DNA from: Cytophaga sp. FL35
Lineage (GTDB): Bacteria > Bacteroidota > Bacteroidia > Flavobacteriales > Flavobacteriaceae
Reading direction: 5' to 3'
Assembly: GCF_014349235.1 (NCBI RefSeq)
Contig: NZ_JACSOH010000002.1
Coordinates: 1 to 64,000 of the forward strand
DNA: 64,000 bases
Positions 9,701-17,486 of this stretch are shown here, piece after piece. Both the position numbers and the translations under genes were made by a program. The first letter of the stretch is position 1, and each line of letters starts with the position of its first letter. The notes under the pieces are model-generated. The model made no database searches. It saw nothing but the letters and a program-made list of their open reading frames with translations, and was not told the origin of the DNA.

Positions 9701-10465
9701 ACTAGGTTGCCCTAGTGTAAGAATAACCGTTTCGGTAGTCTCAGTTTCGTTATCGTCAATAGGGTTTACATTAAAGGCTCTTGTCTGCGCTCCTCCGGAA
9801 GGAAAATTAAGAACCCCTGAGGCCGTGGCACCACCACTTCCTGCCAATGCATAATCCGCATTTGCCTGGCCTGGTAACGTAGCCGTACCACTAAAAGTAT
9901 AGGGAATGGTAATATCCTCTCCGGTTCCATTGGGCTTGTCCAAAGTGATAACAAAGCGACCCCTTACCGTATTTTCCTCTGCTGCTTCACCTTCCGGCAT
10001 GGTTAGCGTGAATGTACCGGTGTCATTGTCTGCGATGGTAAAACTAACACTATTATCTGTCGCACTTATAGTTGCTCCATTAGAAGCACTTGCTATGGTA
10101 ACAATGATAGTTTCGTCCAATTCTACTAAATCGTCGTCATTAATATTAACATCAACTTGCTGAACTCTATCACCAGAATTTAGTAAATAAGAAGTAGTTA
10201 GTGCTTGAAAATCATCGCCACTAGTAGCAGTACCTGTAACAGCTAAGGTTACATTACTGGCAGCAAAAAAACCACCTCCGGTCAACTCAAGGGTAAAAGA
10301 GCCATTAGCTCCCCCCTCGGCAGGGTCTGTGGGAGTCCGTGTAATAGATACGGTCTGGGCATTTACGGCAAAACTGGCAAAACCCATCAATAACACCAAT
10401 AAAAATGCCTTACCATAACCGTTTAAGCTATTGGCAAAGCGTAACATTCTTTTTTTCATTTTCAT
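6758..10465 (-). CDS. Large surface adhesin with type B gliding-motility C-terminal domain
   Basis: A 1235-aa secreted protein. The signal peptide ends near residue 37 (FAVNAQ). Two Calx-beta-like domains (about 37-280) are followed by Ig/PKD-like repeats containing paired cysteines (about 280-725). Next come calcium-binding thrombospondin type 3-like Asp-rich repeats (about 730-860, DxDxDGxxD motifs) and two DUF11 domains (about 860-980 and 982-1125). The C-terminal type IX sorting domain of type B starts at NQFSPNNDGVND and ends KKGWIQLIR. Type B cargo usually needs a PorP/SprF partner, and that gene follows directly with a one-base overlap. Likely role: cell-surface adhesin, possibly moved by the gliding apparatus. 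The ligand is unknown. Confidence 0.92.
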   Translation of the reverse strand: MKMKKRMLRFANSLNGYGKAFLLVLLMGFASFAVNAQTVSITRTPTDPAEGGANGSFTLELTGGGFFAASNVTLAVTGTATSGDDFQALTTSYLLNSGDRVQQVDVNINDDDLVELDETIIVTIASASNGATISATDNSVSFTIADNDTGTFTLTMPEGEAAEENTVRGRFVITLDKPNGTGEDITIPYTFSGTATLPGQANADYALAGSGGATASGVLNFPSGGAQTRAFNVNPIDDNETETTETVILTLGQPSNQTLFTFNQVPAENRTVTITDNDCAAGDTAPQINANPNTVCNPPNNQINLNSYVVGGAGSAPTGASLRWSTVANPTAAGQLLPNSTRTSTQGGTYYAVYWADDNSCASPSDDVSITFVDQPSAGNPTDTPACNNPTNEFGPIQINLSAQLTGEDPGTWAFTSGPATVNPTGANGTVNFSGQPAGAYVYTYTTNPSGPCGSETSSVTVTVNDCDPCEAGNDAPVLNQNVPTTFCDEIDDNISLNDYAPNSGPNGTVLRWASDDSDPTGSFVPQNRIDNPLPGTYYGFYYDATNDCPSKALLEINIAVTPSPELLTTTGAERCGPGTLTLRATASENATILWYTQETGGTSVGNGRNFTTPNLNITRTYYVEATSNNCTTERVAVEAKVAAQPLAGAPQNGSSCNDSRYGNTILDLDDLFTAVPSTGVWAFVDGPGSPQINGSNIIDFQGLPNGQYVFSYSTTEAEAPCENDVAEITISVSSCDTDDDNDGLLGGIEASLGTDPNNPDTDGDGITDGNEVGDDPTNPIDTDEDGIIDALDSNNLDSDNDGTLDYLDPGNDNPCVPDNSVGLCDTDEDGISDGDEIRDGSDPFDACSPNINHENCDPTPIDLQVIKTLDKPDAVVGDEVIFTVEVTNLTARTARNIIVGDMLEMGFAYKTHNTSVGTYDQNDGMWTIFEIPANATATLTITVDVVEGGPYTNTAELLQSFPVDDNEGNNTSEVTLNVDLPEGIDLVLEKWARIVDSNDTLNLSDNRNLSEVNPLVGQEIIFTLRVINKSREDAVSNIQVLDTISDGFEYISNEATLGVFNRRTGIWLIPELLRNEVAELEIRVRVPETGTFVNRAEIVRSSPLDSEGNYDNNTDEVTVNVSERTSAEFGIIFNQFSPNNDGVNDDLKINRRFVGENGIEQIIDLVYDIKIFNRYGSLMFEGANMTGDIIWDGNREGNEVPDGTYFYVLDVTLQEEVEGVETNTTKKGWIQLIR

Positions 10466-10475
10466 AAACTGTCCT

Positions 10476-10496
10476 TTGAATTCAATTGAAATTCAA
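10476..10496. promoter_or_regulatory. Inverted repeat in the adhesin 5' leader
   Basis: TTGAATT and AATTCAA form 7-bp arms around a central CAATTGA, ending 10 nt before the adhesin ATG on the minus strand. An AAAGGA ribosome-binding-like stretch lies between the repeat and the start codon. It could be an operator or an mRNA hairpin near the start; AT-rich sequence makes chance possible. Confidence 0.3.
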
Positions 10497-10623
10497 TACA
10501 CAGCACGTTAAGTAGGTTCTCGTAAAATGGGCCTCAATAATACTAAAAAAATAAAAGAGGTCCGTAAATCTGGGGTTAAATAGAACTTTGTATAGATAAA
10601 ATACAATTTACCTAACAAAAACC

Positions 10624-11511
10624 CTACTCAGGTATTTCAGCAGATCGTCCTGTTACATCCTTTGCTATCTTTCGTATTAATCCCTGTAGCACTTTTCCGG
10701 GTCCCACCTCTATAAAAGTGGCTGCTCCGTCCTTCACCATATTTTCCACGCTTTGGGTCCATTTTACAGGAGCGGTCAACTGTGAAATCAAATTCTTCTT
10801 AATTTCCGATGGGTCCTTCACCGCGGTGGTGGTAACATTTTGGTACACCGGGCATTTTGGCTCTTTAAACACGGTATTTTCAATAGCGGACGCCAACTCT
10901 TCCCTTGCCGGCTCCATTAATGGCGAATGAAACGCCCCACCTACCGGTAAGACCAAAGCTCTTCTTGCTCCAGCTTCCTTCATCTTTTCACAGGCAGCCT
11001 CAATAGCAGTTACTTCCCCGGATATCACCAATTGCCCGGGACAGTTATAATTGGCAGCCACTACGATACCTGGAGTTTCCTCGCATAATTTTTCAACTAC
11101 GGCATCTTCCAATCCTAAAACAGCGGCCATGGTACTTGGTTGTAGTTCACACGCCTTCTGCATGGCCAAGGCTCTTTGAGATACCAACTTTAGACCATCT
11201 TCAAAATTCATGGTGCCATTGGCAACCAGAGCAGAAAATTCTCCCAAGGAATGACCAGCTACCATATCCGGTTGAAAACTATCTCCCAGCACCTTGCTTA
11301 AAATAACGGAGTGTAAGAATATGGCCGGCTGGGTAACTTTGGTCTGTTTTAAATCTTCTGGGGTTCCCTCAAACATCGTATCCGTAATACTAAAACCCAA
11401 AATTTCATTGGCCTGCTCAAACATTTCTTGGGCTATTGGAAATTTTTCGTACAGGTCCAATCCCATACCCACAAATTGGGCACCTTGTCCCGGAAAGATA
11501 TATGCGTTCAT
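10624..11511 (-). CDS. fabD: Malonyl-CoA:ACP transacylase
   Basis: A 295-aa cytosolic enzyme that moves malonyl from CoA to acyl carrier protein in type II fatty acid synthesis. The N-terminal FPGQGAQ (6-12), the nucleophile elbow GHSLG with Ser88, an Arg in SQRALAMQ (113) and the catalytic His in GGAFHSPLM (195) are all present, as is the C-terminal GPGKVLQGL. Length fits the family (about 290-310 aa). A TAnnTTTG box lies 24 nt upstream, so it probably has its own promoter. It stands apart from other fab genes here, as is common in Bacteroidota. Confidence 0.96.
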   Translation of the reverse strand: MNAYIFPGQGAQFVGMGLDLYEKFPIAQEMFEQANEILGFSITDTMFEGTPEDLKQTKVTQPAIFLHSVILSKVLGDSFQPDMVAGHSLGEFSALVANGTMNFEDGLKLVSQRALAMQKACELQPSTMAAVLGLEDAVVEKLCEETPGIVVAANYNCPGQLVISGEVTAIEAACEKMKEAGARRALVLPVGGAFHSPLMEPAREELASAIENTVFKEPKCPVYQNVTTTAVKDPSEIKKNLISQLTAPVKWTQSVENMVKDGAATFIEVGPGKVLQGLIRKIAKDVTGRSAEIPE

Positions 11512-11534
11512 AGTTGTTCTTCTTTAAGTGCGCA

Positions 11535-11542
11535 CAAAAATA
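11535..11542 (-). promoter_or_regulatory. -7 box of fabD
   Basis: On the minus strand this reads TATTTTTG, a perfect TAnnTTTG, 23 nt before the fabD ATG. A purine-rich AAAGAAGAA sits between box and ATG. No TTG is visible at the -33 distance. Confidence 0.5.
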
Positions 11543-11608
11543 GGAAAATAGTTAGCAGTACCATATCCTAACAGCAGCTAAAACCATAAAGTTCAACAAC
11601 CAAGGCCA

Positions 11609-12118
11609 CTACTCCTTGAACCAACCGGAGTACGTTACGTAATTATTGGCTATACGATCAATTTCACCCGAGCTCAATTCTGGACTTATATCCTTGATTT
11701 TTTTCGCTGGCATTCCGGCAAAAACAGTGCCCGTAGGCACATGGGTACCCTTGGTAACGACCGCACCAGCGGCAATTATGCTATTGCTTTCTACCACACA
11801 ATCATCCATTACAATACTTCCCATACCAATCAACACATTATCTTTTATCGTGCACCCATGAACAATGGCGTTGTGACCAATGGAAACATTATTACCAATG
11901 GTGGTGGGCGATTTTTGATAGGTACAATGAACCACTGCCCCATCTTGTACATTTACCTTGTTCCCCATTTTTATGTAATGTACATCTCCGCGTAGTACAG
12001 CATTGAACCAAATACTGCACTGGTTTCCCATGGTTACTTCCCCAACAATAGTGGCATTTTCGGCAATAAAGCAATCTTCACCAATAATTGGACTCTTGCC
12101 ATTCACTTCTTTTATCAT
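11609..12118 (-). CDS. Gamma-carbonic-anhydrase-like hexapeptide-repeat protein
   Basis: A 169-aa left-handed beta-helix protein of the YrdA/PaaY/CaiE group. Hexapeptide repeats run from about residue 10 to 135 (for example CSIWFNAVLRGD, GNNVSIGHNAIVHGC, VLIGMGSIVMDDC). Metal-ligand histidines are seen in AVVHCTY, SIGHNAIVHG, and the C-terminal helix holds NNYVTYSGWFKE. The family includes gamma-carbonic anhydrases, but many members have no proven activity, so the reaction is uncertain. The gene lies between fabD and the response regulator on the same strand, 20 bp from the latter. Confidence 0.85.
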   Translation of the reverse strand: MIKEVNGKSPIIGEDCFIAENATIVGEVTMGNQCSIWFNAVLRGDVHYIKMGNKVNVQDGAVVHCTYQKSPTTIGNNVSIGHNAIVHGCTIKDNVLIGMGSIVMDDCVVESNSIIAAGAVVTKGTHVPTGTVFAGMPAKKIKDISPELSSGEIDRIANNYVTYSGWFKE

Positions 12119-12138
12119 CTTTACAACTTAGGTTTCTT

Positions 12139-12867
12139 TTAAAAATAGGCCAGTAGGTCTTTCTTCTTGGAAGCGGAAACCAGCAATTCCTTGCCATTGG
12201 AAATAACCACGCTGCCCCCTTTTCCTTTTCGGTATTTCACCACTTCGTTTACGTTCACCAAATACGACTTATGGATTCTGGCGAAATCATAACTTTCCAA
12301 AGCTTCCTCAAAATACTTTAGTGTTTTACTTACCAGTATTTTCTTCTTTTCCAGATATATTTCGGTATAATTATCATCAGCCTTGCAATAAAGAATATCG
12401 GCTACATTCAAAACTTCAAATCCGTCTTGCTGCGGAAGGGTGATTTTTCCATTCAGCGCTTTGGTTTTTGGTCGCAACACGGCATCCGCCAAAGAACTTT
12501 CTTTTTGACGCACCTCCTGAACATATTCCACCGCTTTAATAAGTTCATCTATATTAATGGGTTTCATTATATAATAAGCCGCATGATGGTTCAAGGCATC
12601 TTTGGCGTAGTGATCGTATGCCGTCACAAAAACCGTCTCAAAAGTACGGTCCGGCAGTTGCTCCAATAGGTCAAAAGCATTGCCAAAAGGCATTTCCACA
12701 TCTAAAAAGACCAAATCCGGTTCTTGGCTCTGCAATAGTTTAATTCCTGTTTGAATGGAATCTGCCTCGCCCAGAAGCTCCACTTGCGGACAGTACTTAG
12801 CCAAATAGTTGCGTAAAATTTCACGACTATTGCTTTCGTCCTCAATTATGATTGCATTCAGTTTCAT
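12139..12867 (-). CDS. LytTR-family two-component response regulator
   Basis: A 242-aa regulator with an N-terminal receiver domain (1-120; acidic pair Glu9/Asp10, phospho-acceptor Asp56 in LVFLDVEMP, Lys in IMKPI near 107). A C-terminal LytTR DNA-binding domain follows (about 140-240; motifs LYCKADDNYTEIYL and FARIHKSYLVN). I chose the ATG at 12867; the frame runs on to a TTG nine bases earlier. The gene begins 13 bp after the histidine kinase stop, so the two form a couple. Target genes cannot be read from the sequence. Confidence 0.93.
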   Translation of the reverse strand: MKLNAIIIEDESNSREILRNYLAKYCPQVELLGEADSIQTGIKLLQSQEPDLVFLDVEMPFGNAFDLLEQLPDRTFETVFVTAYDHYAKDALNHHAAYYIMKPINIDELIKAVEYVQEVRQKESSLADAVLRPKTKALNGKITLPQQDGFEVLNVADILYCKADDNYTEIYLEKKKILVSKTLKYFEEALESYDFARIHKSYLVNVNEVVKYRKGKGGSVVISNGKELLVSASKKKDLLAYF

Positions 12868-12879
12868 GGACTTCAAATC

Positions 12880-14814
12880 TTAAGCTGCTTTATTTCTAAG
12901 GGTAAAAATCACCTTGGTACCCGTGCCATCTTCGTTTAGATCGGAAATTTGTACCCCCAATTTATTCTTGTACATATCATTGAGTATTTCAATACGTTTT
13001 TTGATGTTACCCATCCCTTTTGACTTTTGTTTTCGCTGATTTCGGGTTTTTAACTCCGCAGATTTTTTTCTCCCTATACCATTATCTGTGATAGTTATTA
13101 CAATTGATTCTTTGTCATTTTGTTCTAGCTCGATGTGTAAATATCCCTTTTCCTCTTTGTACCGAAGTCCGTGCCATATAGCATTTTCAATATAGGGTTG
13201 TAATAACATGGGCGGAATTTGAAAGGCGGCCACATCTGCCTCCTCTTCTACTTTTACTTCATAATCGAACTTTTCCGGAAATCGGGAATGTTCCAATTTG
13301 ATGTACAATTTCAAAAGCTCCAATTCTTTTGTCAAAGGGATAAAATCCTCTTCTGAATTTTCCAGAACCGAACGCATCAAAGTAGAAAACTCGCTTAAAT
13401 ACCTATTGGCACTGCGTTCGTCACTTTTAGCAATATAGTTGTTCACAGAATTTAAAGCATTGAAAATAAAATGCGGATTCATTTGTGAACGCAATGATTT
13501 TAAGGCTAAAAGATTGTTCGCCAGTTTTTGTTGCTGATTGCTTCGGTAAAAAAAGAAGGTGGCGAGCCCCAATAGAACAATACCGCCCAAAAGGGAATAG
13601 ATGACCCATTTTTGCCTTTTATTGGTTTCCTCTATCAACTGACTTTCGGTACGGGCCAGGTCATATTTGCTTTGGGAAAGTTCCCGTTCCTGCTCCAAAC
13701 CTGAAATTCGGCTTTGCTTAGCCGATATTTCCCTGTTAAAACGGGCCGCTCGTGAGATTTCCTGTTCTTTTCTGATGTAGAGCGTATCTACCAATGCCAC
13801 ATAATTTCGGTAGGTTTCGAGGGCTTTGGTGTATTCCCCCTTGTACTCCAAAACCTCCGAGAGCTTACGCGTAGCGTCTTTCTGCACCACCAAATCATCT
13901 TCGGTATCTGCGCGCTCTATGCTCTCCTTTAAATACGGAATGGCCTCATCATACTTGTCTTGGGCAATATAGGCATTGGCAATCTTATAATTGATGCGCT
14001 GCGGAGTAATGGAATCCGCTTTTGGCAAGCCTCTACTTTTGGCCACCTTGGAACGCGATAATTGGTTCAATTCACCCAAACTTTCTTTTCGCAGCTGTAT
14101 TTCGGCTCCGTATTCGTTTTTTTGGTTATAGTAATCCGCTACTTTTTCCTTTTCCTGCAATGCCCTTTCAGGAGCCAGCTTTTTTGATAACTGCAGGGAA
14201 CTATCATAAAAGGCATCGGCCTCAATTAATTTGTTATCGCTGGCATAGGCATCGGCAATCTTGGAGTTTAAATCGGCCAATTTAGGGGTGATTTGGTTCA
14301 TCTGCGCCAATTTTACCCCCTCTTGATAGAAGGAAACAGCCTTTTCAACCTGACCTTGACCTAAATAGGAGTCGCCCAAAAACTCGTACAAACTCACTTT
14401 TTGATACGGAATAAGGGTTTTTACCTTCAACAAAGGTGTCAATAGGTCTTTCGCTTCGGTGTACTGACTATTTAAATTATAGGCTTCGGCTAAAAGAAGG
14501 GTGGTTTTTGAAGTTTTATGCGCTTCAAGGGCATCCTTATAGTTGGTAATGGCCAGGTCATATTGCTGATGGTACTGATAAATTTCGCCCAAAACAGAAA
14601 GTGACTTCGCCAAGGCTACCGCATTAGCATTTTTACCCAATTGCGCTATGGATTGTGCCACAAAATCAATACTCTTTTCAATATCGGTTTTTTTATACAC
14701 ATTGGCAGAATCAAGATATGATTCATGTGTATTTCCGGAAGAACTTCGGCTTTGAGCTCCCGCGGAAATACATATAAAAAATAGACCAAAAATAAGAAAA
14801 CGGATCGCTTTCAT
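12880..14814 (-). CDS. TPR-containing LytS-type sensor histidine kinase
   Basis: A 644-aa sensor. A signal peptide (1-20, ending SAGA) leads to a periplasmic array of TPR repeats (about 30-345) and a coiled coil (about 355-400). One membrane helix (about 402-424, WVIYSLLGGIVLLGLATFFF) precedes the cytoplasmic kinase. The phospho-acceptor segment is the His_kinase type, QMNPHFIFNALNSVNNYI (about 443-460), and the ATP-binding domain carries ITDNGIGR and KGMGNIKKRI. It should phosphorylate the LytTR regulator encoded 13 bp downstream. The TPR sensor suggests protein or peptide binding outside the cytoplasm; the signal is unknown. Confidence 0.93.
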   Translation of the reverse strand: MKAIRFLIFGLFFICISAGAQSRSSSGNTHESYLDSANVYKKTDIEKSIDFVAQSIAQLGKNANAVALAKSLSVLGEIYQYHQQYDLAITNYKDALEAHKTSKTTLLLAEAYNLNSQYTEAKDLLTPLLKVKTLIPYQKVSLYEFLGDSYLGQGQVEKAVSFYQEGVKLAQMNQITPKLADLNSKIADAYASDNKLIEADAFYDSSLQLSKKLAPERALQEKEKVADYYNQKNEYGAEIQLRKESLGELNQLSRSKVAKSRGLPKADSITPQRINYKIANAYIAQDKYDEAIPYLKESIERADTEDDLVVQKDATRKLSEVLEYKGEYTKALETYRNYVALVDTLYIRKEQEISRAARFNREISAKQSRISGLEQERELSQSKYDLARTESQLIEETNKRQKWVIYSLLGGIVLLGLATFFFYRSNQQQKLANNLLALKSLRSQMNPHFIFNALNSVNNYIAKSDERSANRYLSEFSTLMRSVLENSEEDFIPLTKELELLKLYIKLEHSRFPEKFDYEVKVEEEADVAAFQIPPMLLQPYIENAIWHGLRYKEEKGYLHIELEQNDKESIVITITDNGIGRKKSAELKTRNQRKQKSKGMGNIKKRIEILNDMYKNKLGVQISDLNEDGTGTKVIFTLRNKAA

Positions 14815-15019
14815 TTCTTAGATTATAAGGTAAACTTAATTCAAATAAACGGTTTCAAAAAATAGACAAGCTCCCTTAAATGGCTATTTTTAGAGACATT
14901 CTACTAGTTGACGAATCCGTTAGTACTGTTCACGCATTCAGAAGCCTGTTTGCCTCAATTCAACTATTTCTTTTCAGAATCCACATCTACATTTACTCCA
15001 GAAATTAAAAATTGACAAG

Positions 15020-16201
15020 ATGAAAACCAGACACGTATTAGTAACAGGCGCCCTATTGGCCTTCGGACTTGCGGCCTACGGCTGTGAAACAAAAAATAAG
15101 CCAAAGAAATTGGCCATAAATGAAACGGAAATAAATCTTATAAAGCCCCATCCGAAAGAGTCAAAAAACAACACCGTCAAAATTGCCCTGCTTTTGGACA
15201 CAAGTAACAGTATGGACGGACTTATCAATCAGGCAAAAGCCCAGCTTTGGGATGTAGTGAACAATTTCACTCACGCCAAATGCGGGAATGAGGCAAGACC
15301 AGCCCTACAGATCGCACTCTACCAATACGGCAATGACAATCTTTCAAGCAGTGAAGGATACGTACAACAAATATTGAACTTTACCGATGACCTTGATGAA
15401 ATTTCAGAAAAGCTTTTTTCCCTTTCCACCAATGGGGGTGAAGAATACTGCGGAAAAGTCATACAAACTTCTTTGAACCAACTGGATTGGGGCAATAATC
15501 CCGATAACCTAAAAATGATTTTTATTGCCGGAAACGAACCTTTTGACCAAGGCCGTACCTCCTTTAAGGAAGCAGCATCCAAAGCCAAAAAACAAGATGT
15601 AATCATCAACACCATTTTCTGTGGCAATTATGAGCAGGGTATTCATGGCAAATGGAAAGAAGGGGCCCTTTTGGCGAATGGAGATTATATGGCGATAGAC
15701 CACAACCGGCAGATTGTGCATATTGAAACGCCTTATGACGATGTCATCATTCAACTGAACAAAAAACTGAACAACACCTATATCTCCTATGGAAGTTTGG
15801 GTAGTGCGAAAAAGGAAAAACAAGCCTTGCAAGATAGCAACGCCGAAGCCCTAGAAGAGGTAGTGATGGTAAAAAGGGCCATTAGTAAAAGTTCCAGAAT
15901 GTACAAAAACAGCGATTGGGATTTGGTAGATGCATCCGAGGAAGCTGAATTTGATGCCTCAAAATTGAAGAAAAAAGACCTTCCCAAAGAACTTCAAAAC
16001 AAATCGAATCAGGAGATTGAAGCGTACATAGCCGAGAAAAAAACGGAACGACAAGAAATTCAAAATCAAATAAACGAACTCAATGCAAAGCGTGAGGTCT
16101 ACATAGCTTCCCAACAAAGCGAGGAAAATGGAGAATTGGAGAATGCGATGATCAATGCCATCAAAAAACAAGCGGCCAAAAAGAACTATCGCTGGGAATA
16201 A
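15020..16201 (+). CDS. von Willebrand factor A domain lipoprotein
   Basis: A 393-aa envelope protein. A hydrophobic leader ends LAAYGC, with Cys22 a plausible but non-ideal lipid attachment site. The VWA domain (about 53-255) has a clear metal-ion-dependent adhesion motif, Asp60-Thr-Ser62-Asn-Ser64. The C-terminal third is highly charged with long helices (about 310-375, AYIAEKKTERQEIQNQINEL), probably a coiled coil. Divergent from the histidine kinase gene with a 205-bp gap; convergent with a PorP/SprF gene. Function not known: VWA lipoproteins usually bind proteins or metal at the surface or in the periplasm. Confidence 0.8.
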   Translation: MKTRHVLVTGALLAFGLAAYGCETKNKPKKLAINETEINLIKPHPKESKNNTVKIALLLDTSNSMDGLINQAKAQLWDVVNNFTHAKCGNEARPALQIALYQYGNDNLSSSEGYVQQILNFTDDLDEISEKLFSLSTNGGEEYCGKVIQTSLNQLDWGNNPDNLKMIFIAGNEPFDQGRTSFKEAASKAKKQDVIINTIFCGNYEQGIHGKWKEGALLANGDYMAIDHNRQIVHIETPYDDVIIQLNKKLNNTYISYGSLGSAKKEKQALQDSNAEALEEVVMVKRAISKSSRMYKNSDWDLVDASEEAEFDASKLKKKDLPKELQNKSNQEIEAYIAEKKTERQEIQNQINELNAKREVYIASQQSEENGELENAMINAIKKQAAKKNYRWE

Positions 16202-16221
16202 AGAATTTTTTATTGTTGAAC

Positions 16222-16262
16222 AGGGCGCCTAGGAAATTTCTCTTTCGGGCGCTCTTTTATTG
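16222..16262 (+). terminator. Probable terminator of the VWA lipoprotein gene
   Basis: An 8-bp stem (AGGGCGCC at 16222-16229 with GGCGCTCT at 16248-16255, one G-T pair) around an 18-nt loop is followed by TTTAT. It reaches into the end of the convergent PorP/SprF gene. Confidence 0.4.
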
Positions 16263-17270
16263 GGCCGCAGGGCAGTAGCAATCGTACTTTCTTTCCGATT
16301 GGCCAAAATCATAGCCTAAAGTAATCTGATGAAACCCACCACTATCAAAACGGATATCGCCGGATTGGTAGGAATAATTATAGCTCACCATAAAATTCTT
16401 GATATTGGCTCCAACAATAGGTGTGAATAGCTGTAGTTTTTGTTCGCCAAATCCATCCGCCGTCGCAAATGGGGTTCCATCCAAACTTCTACGATAGGAA
16501 ATTCCTCCCCAAAGCCGACCAAAATCAACATCGCGGTATATCTTAAAATTCAAGTCTATGGTTTGCTCTGCAGTAAAATCGGTCATTTGAAAAAGAACCG
16601 AAGGCTCATATTGCCATTCTTGCTTTCCAAAAATATATCCGGCAGACACCAAATAGCGTCTTAGGTTATCTACGACGGGGGTAATATCGTTTCCTTTACC
16701 ATAACGGTACAGGTTTCGGTCACTACTCAACAGGTTATTGATGGCAAAATGGGCATAGAAATCCATTAAGCTATAGGACATTCCTAAATCTACATTGAAG
16801 TAGCTTTCACTCAATCTTGCTCCGGTAATGGCATCATCCGGTCCAGCCGAAACAAACTCGGACTCATCTAAACTTGTCTGCAAATAGGTTGGACTTAACC
16901 CAAATGAAACCTGATTAAGATATCGTTCATCGCCACCCAATTTTAGATGATGGGCATAGGTCAACTTTAGACCGGTTTGGGAATGATACCCATTGGCATC
17001 ATTAAAAAAAATGGCGCCCACCCCACTATTACTTTCTCCTAACCTAAAATTGGCATTCAAGGTTTGTAAGTTTGGGGCATCCTCCACACTAAACCACTGC
17101 ATCCTTGCGGTAGCCCTTATTTTCCCACCTTCACTAATACCAGCCATTGAAGGATAAACCAAGTAATAGTTATCCGCCAGGTAATCAAAATAAACGGGAA
17201 TTCCTTCTTGTGCTTTGCCAGTAAGGCCAAAAAGAAGGGAACAGAGCAATAAAAGCAAACGATTTTTCAT
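16257..17270 (-). CDS. PorP/SprF family type IX secretion outer membrane protein (second copy)
   Basis: A 337-aa beta-barrel protein with a signal peptide (1-20, LTGKAQ) and the PorP/SprF pattern FDYLADNYYLVYPSMAGI near the N-terminus. Repeated amphipathic strands (SFGLSPTYLQ, NVDLGMSYSL, FMVSYNYSYQSG) and the typical end QITLGYDFGQ follow. A Cys pair (CYC) is found in the last ten residues. Unlike the copy at 5772 it has no adhesin gene beside it, so its cargo must be encoded elsewhere. Monocistronic by context: divergent from the Nfu gene and convergent with the VWA gene. Confidence 0.87.
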   Translation of the reverse strand: MKNRLLLLLCSLLFGLTGKAQEGIPVYFDYLADNYYLVYPSMAGISEGGKIRATARMQWFSVEDAPNLQTLNANFRLGESNSGVGAIFFNDANGYHSQTGLKLTYAHHLKLGGDERYLNQVSFGLSPTYLQTSLDESEFVSAGPDDAITGARLSESYFNVDLGMSYSLMDFYAHFAINNLLSSDRNLYRYGKGNDITPVVDNLRRYLVSAGYIFGKQEWQYEPSVLFQMTDFTAEQTIDLNFKIYRDVDFGRLWGGISYRRSLDGTPFATADGFGEQKLQLFTPIVGANIKNFMVSYNYSYQSGDIRFDSGGFHQITLGYDFGQSERKYDCYCPAAQ

Positions 17271-17462
17271 CTATGTAGGTATGGCGGCAATATTGAGAAT
17301 CGATTAAATATATGGTATAACGGATGAAATACCACAATATTATGCATTCAGCTTAGAGCTTAGGGCCGTTTAACTGTAAGTACGTACATGTCATAGTTGA
17401 AATCTATAAAACCATAAAAAATATTCCTGGTTCATTTAAAATAGTGGCTCACGTATTTATCG

Positions 17463-17470
17463 TAATTTTG
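17463..17470 (+). promoter_or_regulatory. -7 box of the Nfu-type gene
   Basis: TAATTTTG is a perfect TAnnTTTG, 16 nt before the ATG at 17487. A clear -33 TTG is not seen. Confidence 0.5.
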
Positions 17471-17486
17471 CATCAAATAATTAGCG

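Noticed and set aside
6894-10163. Many plus-strand open frames across the adhesin gene (for example 7758-8048, 8064-8330, 8885-9265)
   Set aside because: They are antisense shadows of a repetitive, GC-richer coding sequence; none has a recognisable domain, and the minus frame is a clear multi-domain adhesin.
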